A stretch of 10,531 nt of DNA, from NCBI GenBank assembly GCA_017561615.1, contig JAFZBT010000162.1, positions 1 through 10,531 of the forward strand, read 5' to 3'. A program made the position numbers and the translations under genes. This DNA comes from Erysipelotrichaceae bacterium. GTDB lineage: Bacteria > Bacillota_I > Bacilli_A > Erysipelotrichales > Erysipelotrichaceae. Under the pieces are notes generated by a model that was not told where the DNA came from, did not search any database, and saw only the letters and a program-made list of their open reading frames with translations. This document shows positions 1 to 5,336 of the stretch, piece after piece; the stretch's first letter is position 1, and each line of letters starts with the position of its first letter.

Positions 1-371
1 CGGATCACTTCCCTGACCGCTTCCGGCATCAGTCCCCGGCCCCAGTAATCCCTGGCCAGCACATAGCCGATCTCCCGGCACTTCTTCTCTGCCAGTTCGG
101 GCATGATGCTTTCATCATATTCCTCGATTCCCAGCGAGCCAATGACCCGGCCCTGGTATTCAAGCGCAAAGGTCTTCTTATGGTCAATGAAGCGCTGCAG
201 GATCTCTTGCGACTGCTGGCGGTTTTCATGCGGTTTCCAGCCGGCCATCTGACCGACGCCGTCCACGGAAGCGTAGGCGTAGAAATCCTCCAGATCGCTC
301 TGTTTCCAGGGGCGCAGGATCAGCCGGTCGGTTCTGAGAATGACGTTGCTTATGTCGATCTTTTCGTTCAT
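1..371 (-). CDS. GNAT family N-acetyltransferase, RimJ/RimL-like (3' end cut by window)
   Basis: Probably transfers an acetyl group from acetyl-CoA to an amine in the cytoplasm; the acceptor cannot be told. The frame reads 123 codons from ATG at 371 and runs off the left edge. The N-terminus has the LRTDRLILRPW segment (residues 12-22) typical of the RimJ/RimL branch. Residues 100-119 hold the core acetyl-CoA motif: EIGYVLARDYWGRG followed by the start of the next helix. A full-length member has about 170-190 residues, so roughly a third is missing. The start codon overlaps the stop of the upstream membrane protease as ATGA, so the two genes are probably translated together. RimJ/RimL relatives include ribosomal protein acetyltransferases and many enzymes acting on small molecules or antibiotics, so no specific role is claimed. 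Confidence 0.88.
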   Translation of the reverse strand, partial: MNEKIDISNVILRTDRLILRPWKQSDLEDFYAYASVDGVGQMAGWKPHENRQQSQEILQRFIDHKKTFALEYQGRVIGSLGIEEYDESIMPELAEKKCREIGYVLARDYWGRGLMPEAVREVI

Positions 372-1351
372 TCCCCTGCCTCGCTGACTTCGGCCGCGCT
401 TTCCCTTTCTTCTGCCTGTCTTTCGCTTTCCGCCCAGACGTCATTGGCTTCCGGCCGGTTGCGGTTGATCACAAAGATCGCCACGGCGATGACGGCCAGC
501 AGCGCGCAGGCGCCGACGGACCCCTCAACGCCGAAGTTGACGTTATAGAACAGACCGTCACGGGCCGAAGCCGCCACCAGGGCAAAGATCGAGTATTCGG
601 ATACGATGCCGCTGTTGGGCAGTCCGAAGATCAGATTCTGCGTGAAGTTCCAGGCGGCATGAAAGGCCATGGCGCCCCACAGGTTGTTATAGTAATAGAC
701 CATCATGGAAAAGACGATGCCGATCAGAAAGATCTGAATGCCGGAAACAACGGTGAATCCGGGATTGCCGACGTGCAGCAGCGTGAAGGCCAGGCTGTTG
801 ACCAGCACCGCCCACAGCGGATGGCGGTAGCGTCGGCGCAGCTTCTGATAGAGGTAGAAGCGGTCGGCCAGTTCCTCGGCGCCGGACTGAATGAATACCG
901 CAATGGCAAACACCAGCAGCACGACAAAGTCAAAGCCGTAGAAGGACAGCTTGATGTCGCCGCTCATCAGCGAAAGCAAAACGCATAAACCGTTAGTGCC
1001 GAAACCCATGAGGATACCGAAGATGAAGCCCTTCAAGTTGTTTCCCCGATGACTGTACTTTATTGCCTTCAGCATCGGCCGGTTAGCTGGGAAAATGATG
1101 ACGATCGGCAGGATCACCAGCCAGATGCCGATGAAGATCAGGTAGTTGTCCAGAAACTCCACCATGCTGGCGGAGTAGACCAGCGAAGCCATGGCATTTC
1201 TGATCACCGGTATCTTGGTGACGAGCATGCCGACAAGGGAGCCGGCAAACACGTGGATGACCATCAGAGCCGCCGCCGCAAAGAAAACGTCGCTCAGCTT
1301 CCGGCTCCTTCTCAGCAATCTGTCTCTTACCTGTACATACAGTTCCTTCAT
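368..1351 (-). CDS. CPBP (CAAX/Abi-type) intramembrane metalloprotease
   Basis: A 327-residue polytopic membrane protein of the CPBP family, which includes the eukaryotic CAAX prenyl protease Rce1 and bacterial bacteriocin-immunity proteins. The family signature is complete: EExxxR at E159-R164 (EELADR), FxxxH at F189-H193 (FTLLH) and HxxxN at H231-N235 (HAAWN). In the family these residues form the intramembrane catalytic site. Hydrophobic stretches lie near residues 22-46, 70-88, 108-128, 140-156, 180-193, 203-220 and 278-295. They are followed by a charged, Glu-rich cytoplasmic tail (297-327), longer than many relatives have. A GAGGAGG ribosome site lies about eight bases before the ATG. 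The gene opens a two-gene unit with the acetyltransferase. Substrate unknown: maturation of a peptide, bacteriocin self-protection or membrane protein processing are all possible. Confidence 0.9.
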   Translation of the reverse strand: MKELYVQVRDRLLRRSRKLSDVFFAAAALMVIHVFAGSLVGMLVTKIPVIRNAMASLVYSASMVEFLDNYLIFIGIWLVILPIVIIFPANRPMLKAIKYSHRGNNLKGFIFGILMGFGTNGLCVLLSLMSGDIKLSFYGFDFVVLLVFAIAVFIQSGAEELADRFYLYQKLRRRYRHPLWAVLVNSLAFTLLHVGNPGFTVVSGIQIFLIGIVFSMMVYYYNNLWGAMAFHAAWNFTQNLIFGLPNSGIVSEYSIFALVAASARDGLFYNVNFGVEGSVGACALLAVIAVAIFVINRNRPEANDVWAESERQAEERESAAEVSEAGE

Positions 1352-1389
1352 GTCCGCATCCTCCTCTTCCGGTTGCCTTATTGTATTTC

Positions 1390-1418
1390 ATTCTATCACA
1401 GGCAGGGATAATCTTCGA
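1390..1418 (-). promoter_or_regulatory. Probable extended -10 promoter for the CPBP/GNAT unit
   Basis: On the minus strand TGaTAGAAT (1398-1390) gives an extended -10 with a 5/6 match to TATAAT. At 17 bases the -35 position holds TCGAAG (1418-1413), a poor match, which extended -10 promoters tolerate. A transcript would begin near 1383, leaving a leader of about 30 bases with the ribosome site. Assigned by eye only. Confidence 0.5.
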
Positions 1419-1425
1419 GCCTGCC
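1401..1425. repeat. Inverted repeat GGCAGG/CCTGCC between divergent promoters
   Basis: GGCAGG (1401-1406) and CCTGCC (1420-1425) form six-base inverted arms 13 bases apart. They lie in the gap between the CPBP gene and the PfkB kinase gene and overlap the -35 region of the leftward promoter. The position would suit an operator, but six-base arms also arise by chance. Confidence 0.3.
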
Positions 1426-1447
1426 GTATTTCACCTTGGAAAGGCAT

Positions 1448-1476
1448 TTGAAAACCGGTCTGCTCTCTTCTATAAT
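1448..1476 (+). promoter_or_regulatory. Strong sigma-A type promoter for the PfkB kinase gene
   Basis: TTGAAA (1448-1453) and a perfect TATAAT (1471-1476) are separated by exactly 17 bases. This is the best housekeeping promoter in the window. Transcription should begin near 1482-1484, only about a dozen bases before the kinase ATG. Confidence 0.85.
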
Positions 1477-1482
1477 GCAGAT

Positions 1483-1488
1483 AGAGGT
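1483..1488 (+). promoter_or_regulatory. Ribosome binding site deciding the kinase start
   Basis: AGAGGT sits six bases before ATG 1495. The frame is open upstream to an ATG at 1381, but that ATG lies before the promoter. This site, together with the promoter, fixes the start at 1495. The site lies at or next to the predicted 5' end of the mRNA. Confidence 0.7.
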
Positions 1489-1494
1489 ATCAGC

Positions 1495-2415
1495 ATGACA
1501 ATTGACGTGGTCGGCGTCGGCGCCGCTGCCTATGACTATCTGTGCATCATCGACAGATATCCGCAGGAAGACGGCTCAGCCAACATTCTGGAGATCCACA
1601 ATCAGGGCGGCGGATGTACCGCCACCGCTTTGGTGGCCACTCAGCGGCTGGGCTTTTCGACCGCCTACATCGGCAACACCGGAGACAATTTCGGCGGCCG
1701 GTTCATCCGCGAGGATTTCCTGCGGGAAGGCGTTGACATCAGTCAGGTCGAGGTCATCGAAGGCCGCCACAGCACCGAAGGCTATGTGCTCATCGACCCC
1801 GCCCGATCCACCCGCACCAAGTTCCCCTATTCCAACAATCTTCCTGACATCACCTGGACAAAAGATAAGGAAGAGATGATCCGCAATGCCCGCGTTCTTC
1901 ACATTGACGGCACCAACTACAACAACTGCCTTCACGCTGCCCAGATCGCCAGAGAAGCCGGGGTACCGGTATCGCTGGACGGCTGCGCGCGCAAGAAGGA
2001 CACCAGGCTCAACGCCAATCTGGCGCTGCTGGCGGACATCCTGATCATGAATGAGGAATTCCCCTATTATGCCTCCGGCAGGGAAGATCTGGAAGAAGCC
2101 ATGAAGTATTTCGCCAATCAAGAAGGCAAGATAATCATATCCACTCTGGGCTCCCGGGGCTGCGCTGCCCTGATCAACGGTCAGCTGGTCCGCTTCCCGG
2201 CTTATGAAGTCGAAGCCATCGACACCACCGGAGCCGGCGACGTCTTCCACGGCGCCTTTCTGGCCGGCTGGCTGCGAGGCTGGGGGCTGGAAGAAAACAT
2301 CCGCTACGCCTCGGCGGTAGCCGCTCTGAAATGCCGCATGATCGGCGGCCGGGCCGGCATACCCAGCCATGAGGAAACGCTGGCGTTCATGAAGGAAAAC
2401 AAGGAGGATCGCTGA
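1495..2415 (+). CDS. PfkB-family carbohydrate (or nucleoside) kinase
   Basis: A 306-residue cytoplasmic kinase of the ribokinase/PfkB superfamily, which transfers phosphate from ATP to a hydroxymethyl group of a sugar or nucleoside. The C-terminal PfkB signature is intact: DTTGAGD at 243-249, with Asp249 the expected catalytic base and the glycines forming the anion hole, followed by FHGAF. The N-terminal glycine motif is GGGCTATAL (38-46); the Asn often found after the glycines in ribokinase-like members is absent. A NEEF segment at 186-189 is the usual conserved NxxE region. The length is normal for the family. The start at 1495 is chosen because the promoter and ribosome site lie just before it; the longer reading from 1381 would begin upstream of the promoter. 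The gene stands alone and ends in a terminator. Ribose, fructose 1-phosphate, tagatose 6-phosphate or 2-keto-3-deoxygluconate are all possible substrates. Confidence 0.92.
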   Translation: MTIDVVGVGAAAYDYLCIIDRYPQEDGSANILEIHNQGGGCTATALVATQRLGFSTAYIGNTGDNFGGRFIREDFLREGVDISQVEVIEGRHSTEGYVLIDPARSTRTKFPYSNNLPDITWTKDKEEMIRNARVLHIDGTNYNNCLHAAQIAREAGVPVSLDGCARKKDTRLNANLALLADILIMNEEFPYYASGREDLEEAMKYFANQEGKIIISTLGSRGCAALINGQLVRFPAYEVEAIDTTGAGDVFHGAFLAGWLRGWGLEENIRYASAVAALKCRMIGGRAGIPSHEETLAFMKENKEDR

Positions 2416-2426
2416 TCCTCCTTTTT
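2401..2426. terminator. Shared bidirectional terminator between the kinase and aldolase genes
   Basis: AAGGAGGATC (2401-2410) and GATCCTCCTT (2414-2423) form a perfect ten-base stem with a three-base loop, followed by T2422-T2426. The left arm is coding: it supplies the last codons of the kinase, and the stop codon TGA (2413-2415) begins in the loop and ends in the right arm. Read leftward, the hairpin is followed by TTGTTTTC and lies just beyond the aldolase stop at 2429, so it probably ends both convergent genes. Confidence 0.85.
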
Positions 2427-2428
2427 AC

Positions 2429-3298
2429 TTACTGGGGCTGACTGAAGAGCGTGATCGCTCTTCCGACTTTTTCTCTTACGGCCTGACGCATCAGTACGGC
2501 CAGCTCATGCACCTTCCAGAACTTCTCGGGTTCGCTGGCAAAGGCATTGCGCACCGCGTCGGAAGCGGCTAAAGAAGCATAGGTATAGTAGTTTATCTTG
2601 CGGATGCCGTTTCTGATGACCCTGGCGTAGTCTTCCTCATTTACGCCAGAAGAGCCGTGCATGACTAACGGTATGCCGGTCTTTTCCTGAATCTCGTGCA
2701 GCAGTTCGACGTCCAGCACCGGCGGTTCCTTATAGATGCCGTGGGCGTTGCCGAAGGAACAGGCCAGCATGTCAACGCCTGTTCTTCTGACGAAGTCACC
2801 GGCCTGATCGGGGTTGGTGTAATTCTCCCTCTTGACGTCCCTGACTTCCATCTTCTTCTCATTGGTCAGGGTGTTGCCGGCCATCTTGCCGATCTCGCCC
2901 TCAACCATGACGCCGTAGCTTCTTCCCAGCTCGACGGCCTTGATGGTGTTGGCGACGTTTTCCTCGTAGGGCAGCCAGGAGCCGTCATACATGATGGAGG
3001 TGAAGCCGATGTCCAGCGCCTTGCGGAGGTAGTCCAGTTCCACGCCGTGGTCAAGATGCACGGCCACCGGTACCTTCGCCCTTCTGGCATACTGCATCAT
3101 GATCGGTCCGATCTCTTCCAGGGTAATGATTCCCCGGGTCTCATGGGATGTCGCGAATTCAATGATGATGCCCTCGCCCGCGTCTTCCGCTGCCTCAATG
3201 ATTCCCTGCAGCATTGACAGCGTGGTGACATTGAAGGCGCCCACGCCGATGTTTCTCTTTACGGCATTGTCGATCAGTTCTCTTGTGCTTACCAGCAT
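2429..3298 (-). CDS. Class II (zinc-dependent) sugar-bisphosphate aldolase, FbaA/GatY-like
   Basis: A 289-residue member of the class II ketose-bisphosphate aldolases, which cleave fructose- or tagatose-1,6-bisphosphate to dihydroxyacetone phosphate and an aldehyde. Visible landmarks are GAFNV (20-24), HLDHG (81-85, with Asp83 as the catalytic acid and His84 a metal ligand), MYDGS (103-107), VEGEIG (132-137), His186 and His214 as the other expected zinc ligands, and GIRKIN (231-236). Several signatures are altered: GNAHG (183-187) replaces the usual GTAHG, HGSSG (214-218) replaces HGGSG, and the GG-x-E-D loop that normally follows the VEGE segment is not recognisable (KMAGNTLTNEKK, 138-149). 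The enzyme may therefore act on a related sugar phosphate. AGGAGGT lies seven bases before the ATG. It diverges from the Nif3-like gene and converges with the kinase gene. Confidence 0.9.
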   Translation of the reverse strand: MLVSTRELIDNAVKRNIGVGAFNVTTLSMLQGIIEAAEDAGEGIIIEFATSHETRGIITLEEIGPIMMQYARRAKVPVAVHLDHGVELDYLRKALDIGFTSIMYDGSWLPYEENVANTIKAVELGRSYGVMVEGEIGKMAGNTLTNEKKMEVRDVKRENYTNPDQAGDFVRRTGVDMLACSFGNAHGIYKEPPVLDVELLHEIQEKTGIPLVMHGSSGVNEEDYARVIRNGIRKINYYTYASLAASDAVRNAFASEPEKFWKVHELAVLMRQAVREKVGRAITLFSQPQ

Positions 3299-3345
3299 TT
3301 TCCTACCTCCTGCAGCACTTGCGTTGGCGGCTGTTCTCTGCCTCC

Positions 3346-3374
3346 ATTATAGCAAATTCCCCCTGTCTTCTTCC
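3346..3374 (-). promoter_or_regulatory. Promoter for the aldolase gene
   Basis: On the minus strand TATAAT (3351-3346) is preceded by TGC, making an extended -10. The -35 at 17 bases is GGAAGA (3374-3369), which is weak. Transcription would start near 3339, giving a leader of about 40 bases containing AGGAGGT. Confidence 0.7.
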
Positions 3375-3389
3375 CGCATATAGTATAAT
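3361..3389 (+). promoter_or_regulatory. Promoter for the Nif3-like gene
   Basis: A perfect TATAAT (3384-3389) faces rightward. The -35 position at 17 bases reads CCCTGT (3361-3366), a poor match, and there is no TG extension, so an activator may be needed. Transcription would start near 3396, about 40 bases before the ATG. The -35 zone overlaps that of the leftward aldolase promoter. Confidence 0.6.
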
Positions 3390-3405
3390 GGAGCTGTAAT
3401 AAACA

Positions 3406-3421
3406 GGCCGCCAGAGCGGTC
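3406..3421 (+). other. Small hairpin in the Nif3 mRNA leader
   Basis: GGCCGC (3406-3411) can pair with GCGGTC (3416-3421), including one G-U pair, around a CAGA loop. It ends directly before the AGGGAG ribosome site (3422-3427), so it could influence ribosome access. No larger riboswitch-like fold was recognised. Confidence 0.3.
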
Positions 3422-3435
3422 AGGGAGACAGATAA

Positions 3436-4272
3436 ATGAAAATCAGCGAAGTAATTCTCACCATTAAGAAAAACTGCAAGGGCTACGGCACCATCGACGA
3501 GCAGAGGACCCGCGACCAGGTCCTTTACGGCCCGACCGACGGCCAGTGCACCGGCATCGTGACCACCATCTATGCCAGCATTGAAGTCATCAGAAAGGCT
3601 CACGAGCTGGGCGCCAACCTGATCGTCAGCCATGAAGCCTGCTTCTGGAACCACGGCGACCATACCGACTGGCTGAAGGACAATGAGACCTTCCAGCTGA
3701 AGAAGGCCCTGCTGGATGAGTACGGCATCACCGTCTGGCGCGACCACGACTACATCCACTCCGGCGTCCTTTATCAGGGCAACTACGTCGACGGCATCTT
3801 CTACGGCCTGGCCGACGTACTGGGCTGGCACGATTACGTCATCGGCAACAAATTCATGCCCATGATGTTCGAGATCCCCAGGATCCCGACCAGAGAGCTG
3901 GCTCAGCAGCTGATGGAGAAGATGAACCTGAAGGGCATGAAGACCATGGGCAACGTTGACGGCTACAGCCAGCGCATCATGATTCCCATGCACATCATCG
4001 GCCAGTTCGACAACGAAGTACTGAAGAATACCGAGGAGAATCACATCGATACCCTGCTGTGCATGGAGATCACCGACTTCACCGTCGGCATCTACATGCG
4101 CGACGGCGCTCAGCTGGGACTGCCCAAGGCCGTGCTGGCCGCCGGGCACTTCAACGTTGAGGAACCGGGCATGAAATGGTTCGCCGAGACCATGCTGCCG
4201 CAGCTGCTGCCGGAGATCCCGGCTACCTTCGTGCAGGCCGGCGATTCCTATACGATGCTGCTGAGACAGTGA
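3436..4272 (+). CDS. Nif3-like (DUF34) dinuclear metal centre protein
   Basis: A 278-residue cytoplasmic protein of the Nif3/DUF34 family, ring-shaped hexamers with two metal ions per subunit and no agreed reaction. The N-terminal part has the family pattern CTGIVTT (38-44) leading into a helix and GANLIVSHEACFW (59-71). Metal ligand candidates are His66, the Asp103/His104/Asp105/His108 group, and His238 with Glu242 near the C-terminus. The last pair is spaced four apart, as in E. coli YbgI. The usual His-His pair is SHE here (His66-Glu67), so one ligand is changed. The length fits the compact bacterial form without the inserted PII-like domain. AGGGAG lies about eight bases before the ATG. 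The gene is a single transcription unit ending in a strong terminator. Divergence from a sugar-phosphate aldolase suggests a carbohydrate role, but this is inference. Confidence 0.85.
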   Translation: MKISEVILTIKKNCKGYGTIDEQRTRDQVLYGPTDGQCTGIVTTIYASIEVIRKAHELGANLIVSHEACFWNHGDHTDWLKDNETFQLKKALLDEYGITVWRDHDYIHSGVLYQGNYVDGIFYGLADVLGWHDYVIGNKFMPMMFEIPRIPTRELAQQLMEKMNLKGMKTMGNVDGYSQRIMIPMHIIGQFDNEVLKNTEENHIDTLLCMEITDFTVGIYMRDGAQLGLPKAVLAAGHFNVEEPGMKWFAETMLPQLLPEIPATFVQAGDSYTMLLRQ

Positions 4273-4296
4273 TCCCCACGGCATCAGGACTGTCTT

Positions 4297-4334
4297 AAAA
4301 CGCCGTATCAGCCCGATACGGCGTTTTTCTTTTT
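4297..4334 (+). terminator. Strong rho-independent terminator after the Nif3-like gene
   Basis: A perfect 13-base stem, AAAACGCCGTATC (4297-4309) with GATACGGCGTTTT (4315-4327), closes on the loop AGCCC. A T-rich tract runs to 4334. On the opposite strand the stem also ends in four U, so it may back up termination of the leftward nucleoside hydrolase transcript. Confidence 0.93.
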
Positions 4335-4337
4335 CGC

Positions 4338-4367
4338 TGAAGAAAAGGCAGAAGCGCTTCTGCCTTT
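4338..4367 (-). terminator. Palindromic terminator after the nucleoside hydrolase gene
   Basis: Bases 4344-4367 are a perfect 24-base palindrome (half-site AAAGGCAGAAGC). Read leftward, the hairpin is followed by a U-rich tail (TTTTCTTC). It begins five bases after the stop of the nucleoside hydrolase gene, the right position to end the salvage operon. Confidence 0.8.
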
Positions 4368-4372
4368 GAAGG

Positions 4373-5311
4373 TCACTGTCTTTCGATCAGCCCGGTCACC
4401 ATGCTGACATATTCACCGGTGAACCTTACGGCATCGACGTCCAGCGCCACCCGGTGGCGCTTGGCGGGCAGGTTGAGCTGCTCGAAGGTTCCGATCATCC
4501 TGCCGGTATCCTCAACCGTCAGGTTGCAGGGGAACCAGTTGGTGATGATCGAGGGGTCAAAGCTGGCATAGGCGGCCAGGGGATCGTGCATGGCCCCGCC
4601 GGTCTTCTCGTCGTACTCGCCGATGTAGTAGAAGCGGGCGATGTCATAGATGTTCTTCCCGGCCTGATTGATCTGCGGCCATTCGGCGATGTCATTGGCG
4701 TTGAACAGGGCCTTGAGCGTGGCGTCCAGGGGGACGATGTCCAGATGCGCCCGGCTTTCAAAGACGTAATTGGCGGCTGCCGGGTCATCGCCGATGTTGG
4801 CTTCGCTGTAGATGTTGCGGTTGCCCCTTACCGTCAGGGCGCCGCCCATGATGGTGATCCTGCCGACTGAACAGATGGCCTCTTCGTCCTTTTTCAAGCA
4901 CTCAGCCAGATTGGTCAGCGGGCCGACAAAGACCAGATGCAGGTCCTTTCCGTATTTCCGGGCGCTATCCAAGATGAAATCGACGGCATGCTGTTTCTGA
5001 GGGATACCCTTGGGCTCGCCCAGATCAACGTTGCCGATGCCGTTGCGGCCGTGCACCACATCCAGGTGCGGATGGCGCTCATAGATCTCCGTGACCCAGC
5101 TGTGCTCGCAGCCCCGGTAGACCGGAACATCGCCCCGGCTGAAGTTTTCCAGGATCAGCAGGGAGTTTCTGGCTGACTGGTCCACGGAAACGTTGCCGAA
5201 AACCGCGGTTACGCCCAGCAGTTCGATCTGCGGGTTGGCCAGGATCCAGGTGATCGCCAGCGCGTCATCAACGCCGGTATCGCAGTCAATGATCATCTTT
5301 GTCTTTGTCAT
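4373..5311 (-). CDS. Inosine/uridine-preferring (ribo)nucleoside hydrolase
   Basis: A 312-residue cytoplasmic enzyme that hydrolyses the N-glycosidic bond of nucleosides to free base and pentose, using a bound calcium ion. The family hallmark DCDTGVDDA is at residues 9-17, with Asp11, Asp15 and Asp16 as expected metal and ribose ligands. Further landmarks are HGRNGIGN (87-94), MGGA (155-158), the EANIGDDPAAA segment (170-180) and the active-site-region histidine in MHDP (241-244). The length is normal for the RihA/RihB/RihC group; base preference cannot be read. There is no signal peptide. AAAGGAG lies about eight bases before the ATG. The gene is 25 bases downstream of the 5'-nucleotidase gene with no promoter visible between them, so the two form one operon. 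Confidence 0.95.
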   Translation of the reverse strand: MTKTKMIIDCDTGVDDALAITWILANPQIELLGVTAVFGNVSVDQSARNSLLILENFSRGDVPVYRGCEHSWVTEIYERHPHLDVVHGRNGIGNVDLGEPKGIPQKQHAVDFILDSARKYGKDLHLVFVGPLTNLAECLKKDEEAICSVGRITIMGGALTVRGNRNIYSEANIGDDPAAANYVFESRAHLDIVPLDATLKALFNANDIAEWPQINQAGKNIYDIARFYYIGEYDEKTGGAMHDPLAAYASFDPSIITNWFPCNLTVEDTGRMIGTFEQLNLPAKRHRVALDVDAVRFTGEYVSMVTGLIERQ

Positions 5312-5336
5312 GTGCTTGTCTCCTTTATGTGTTTGT

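Noticed and set aside
1381..1494. Upstream in-frame extension of the PfkB kinase by 38 residues
   Set aside because: It lies before the TTGAAA/TATAAT promoter, has no ribosome site, and adds residues ahead of the normal family N-terminus.
3289..4284. Long open frame on the minus strand opposite the Nif3-like gene
   Set aside because: It is antisense to a gene with clear family motifs. Its translation is rich in Val, Asp, His and Gln with no recognisable domain, as expected from the reverse of GC-rich codons.
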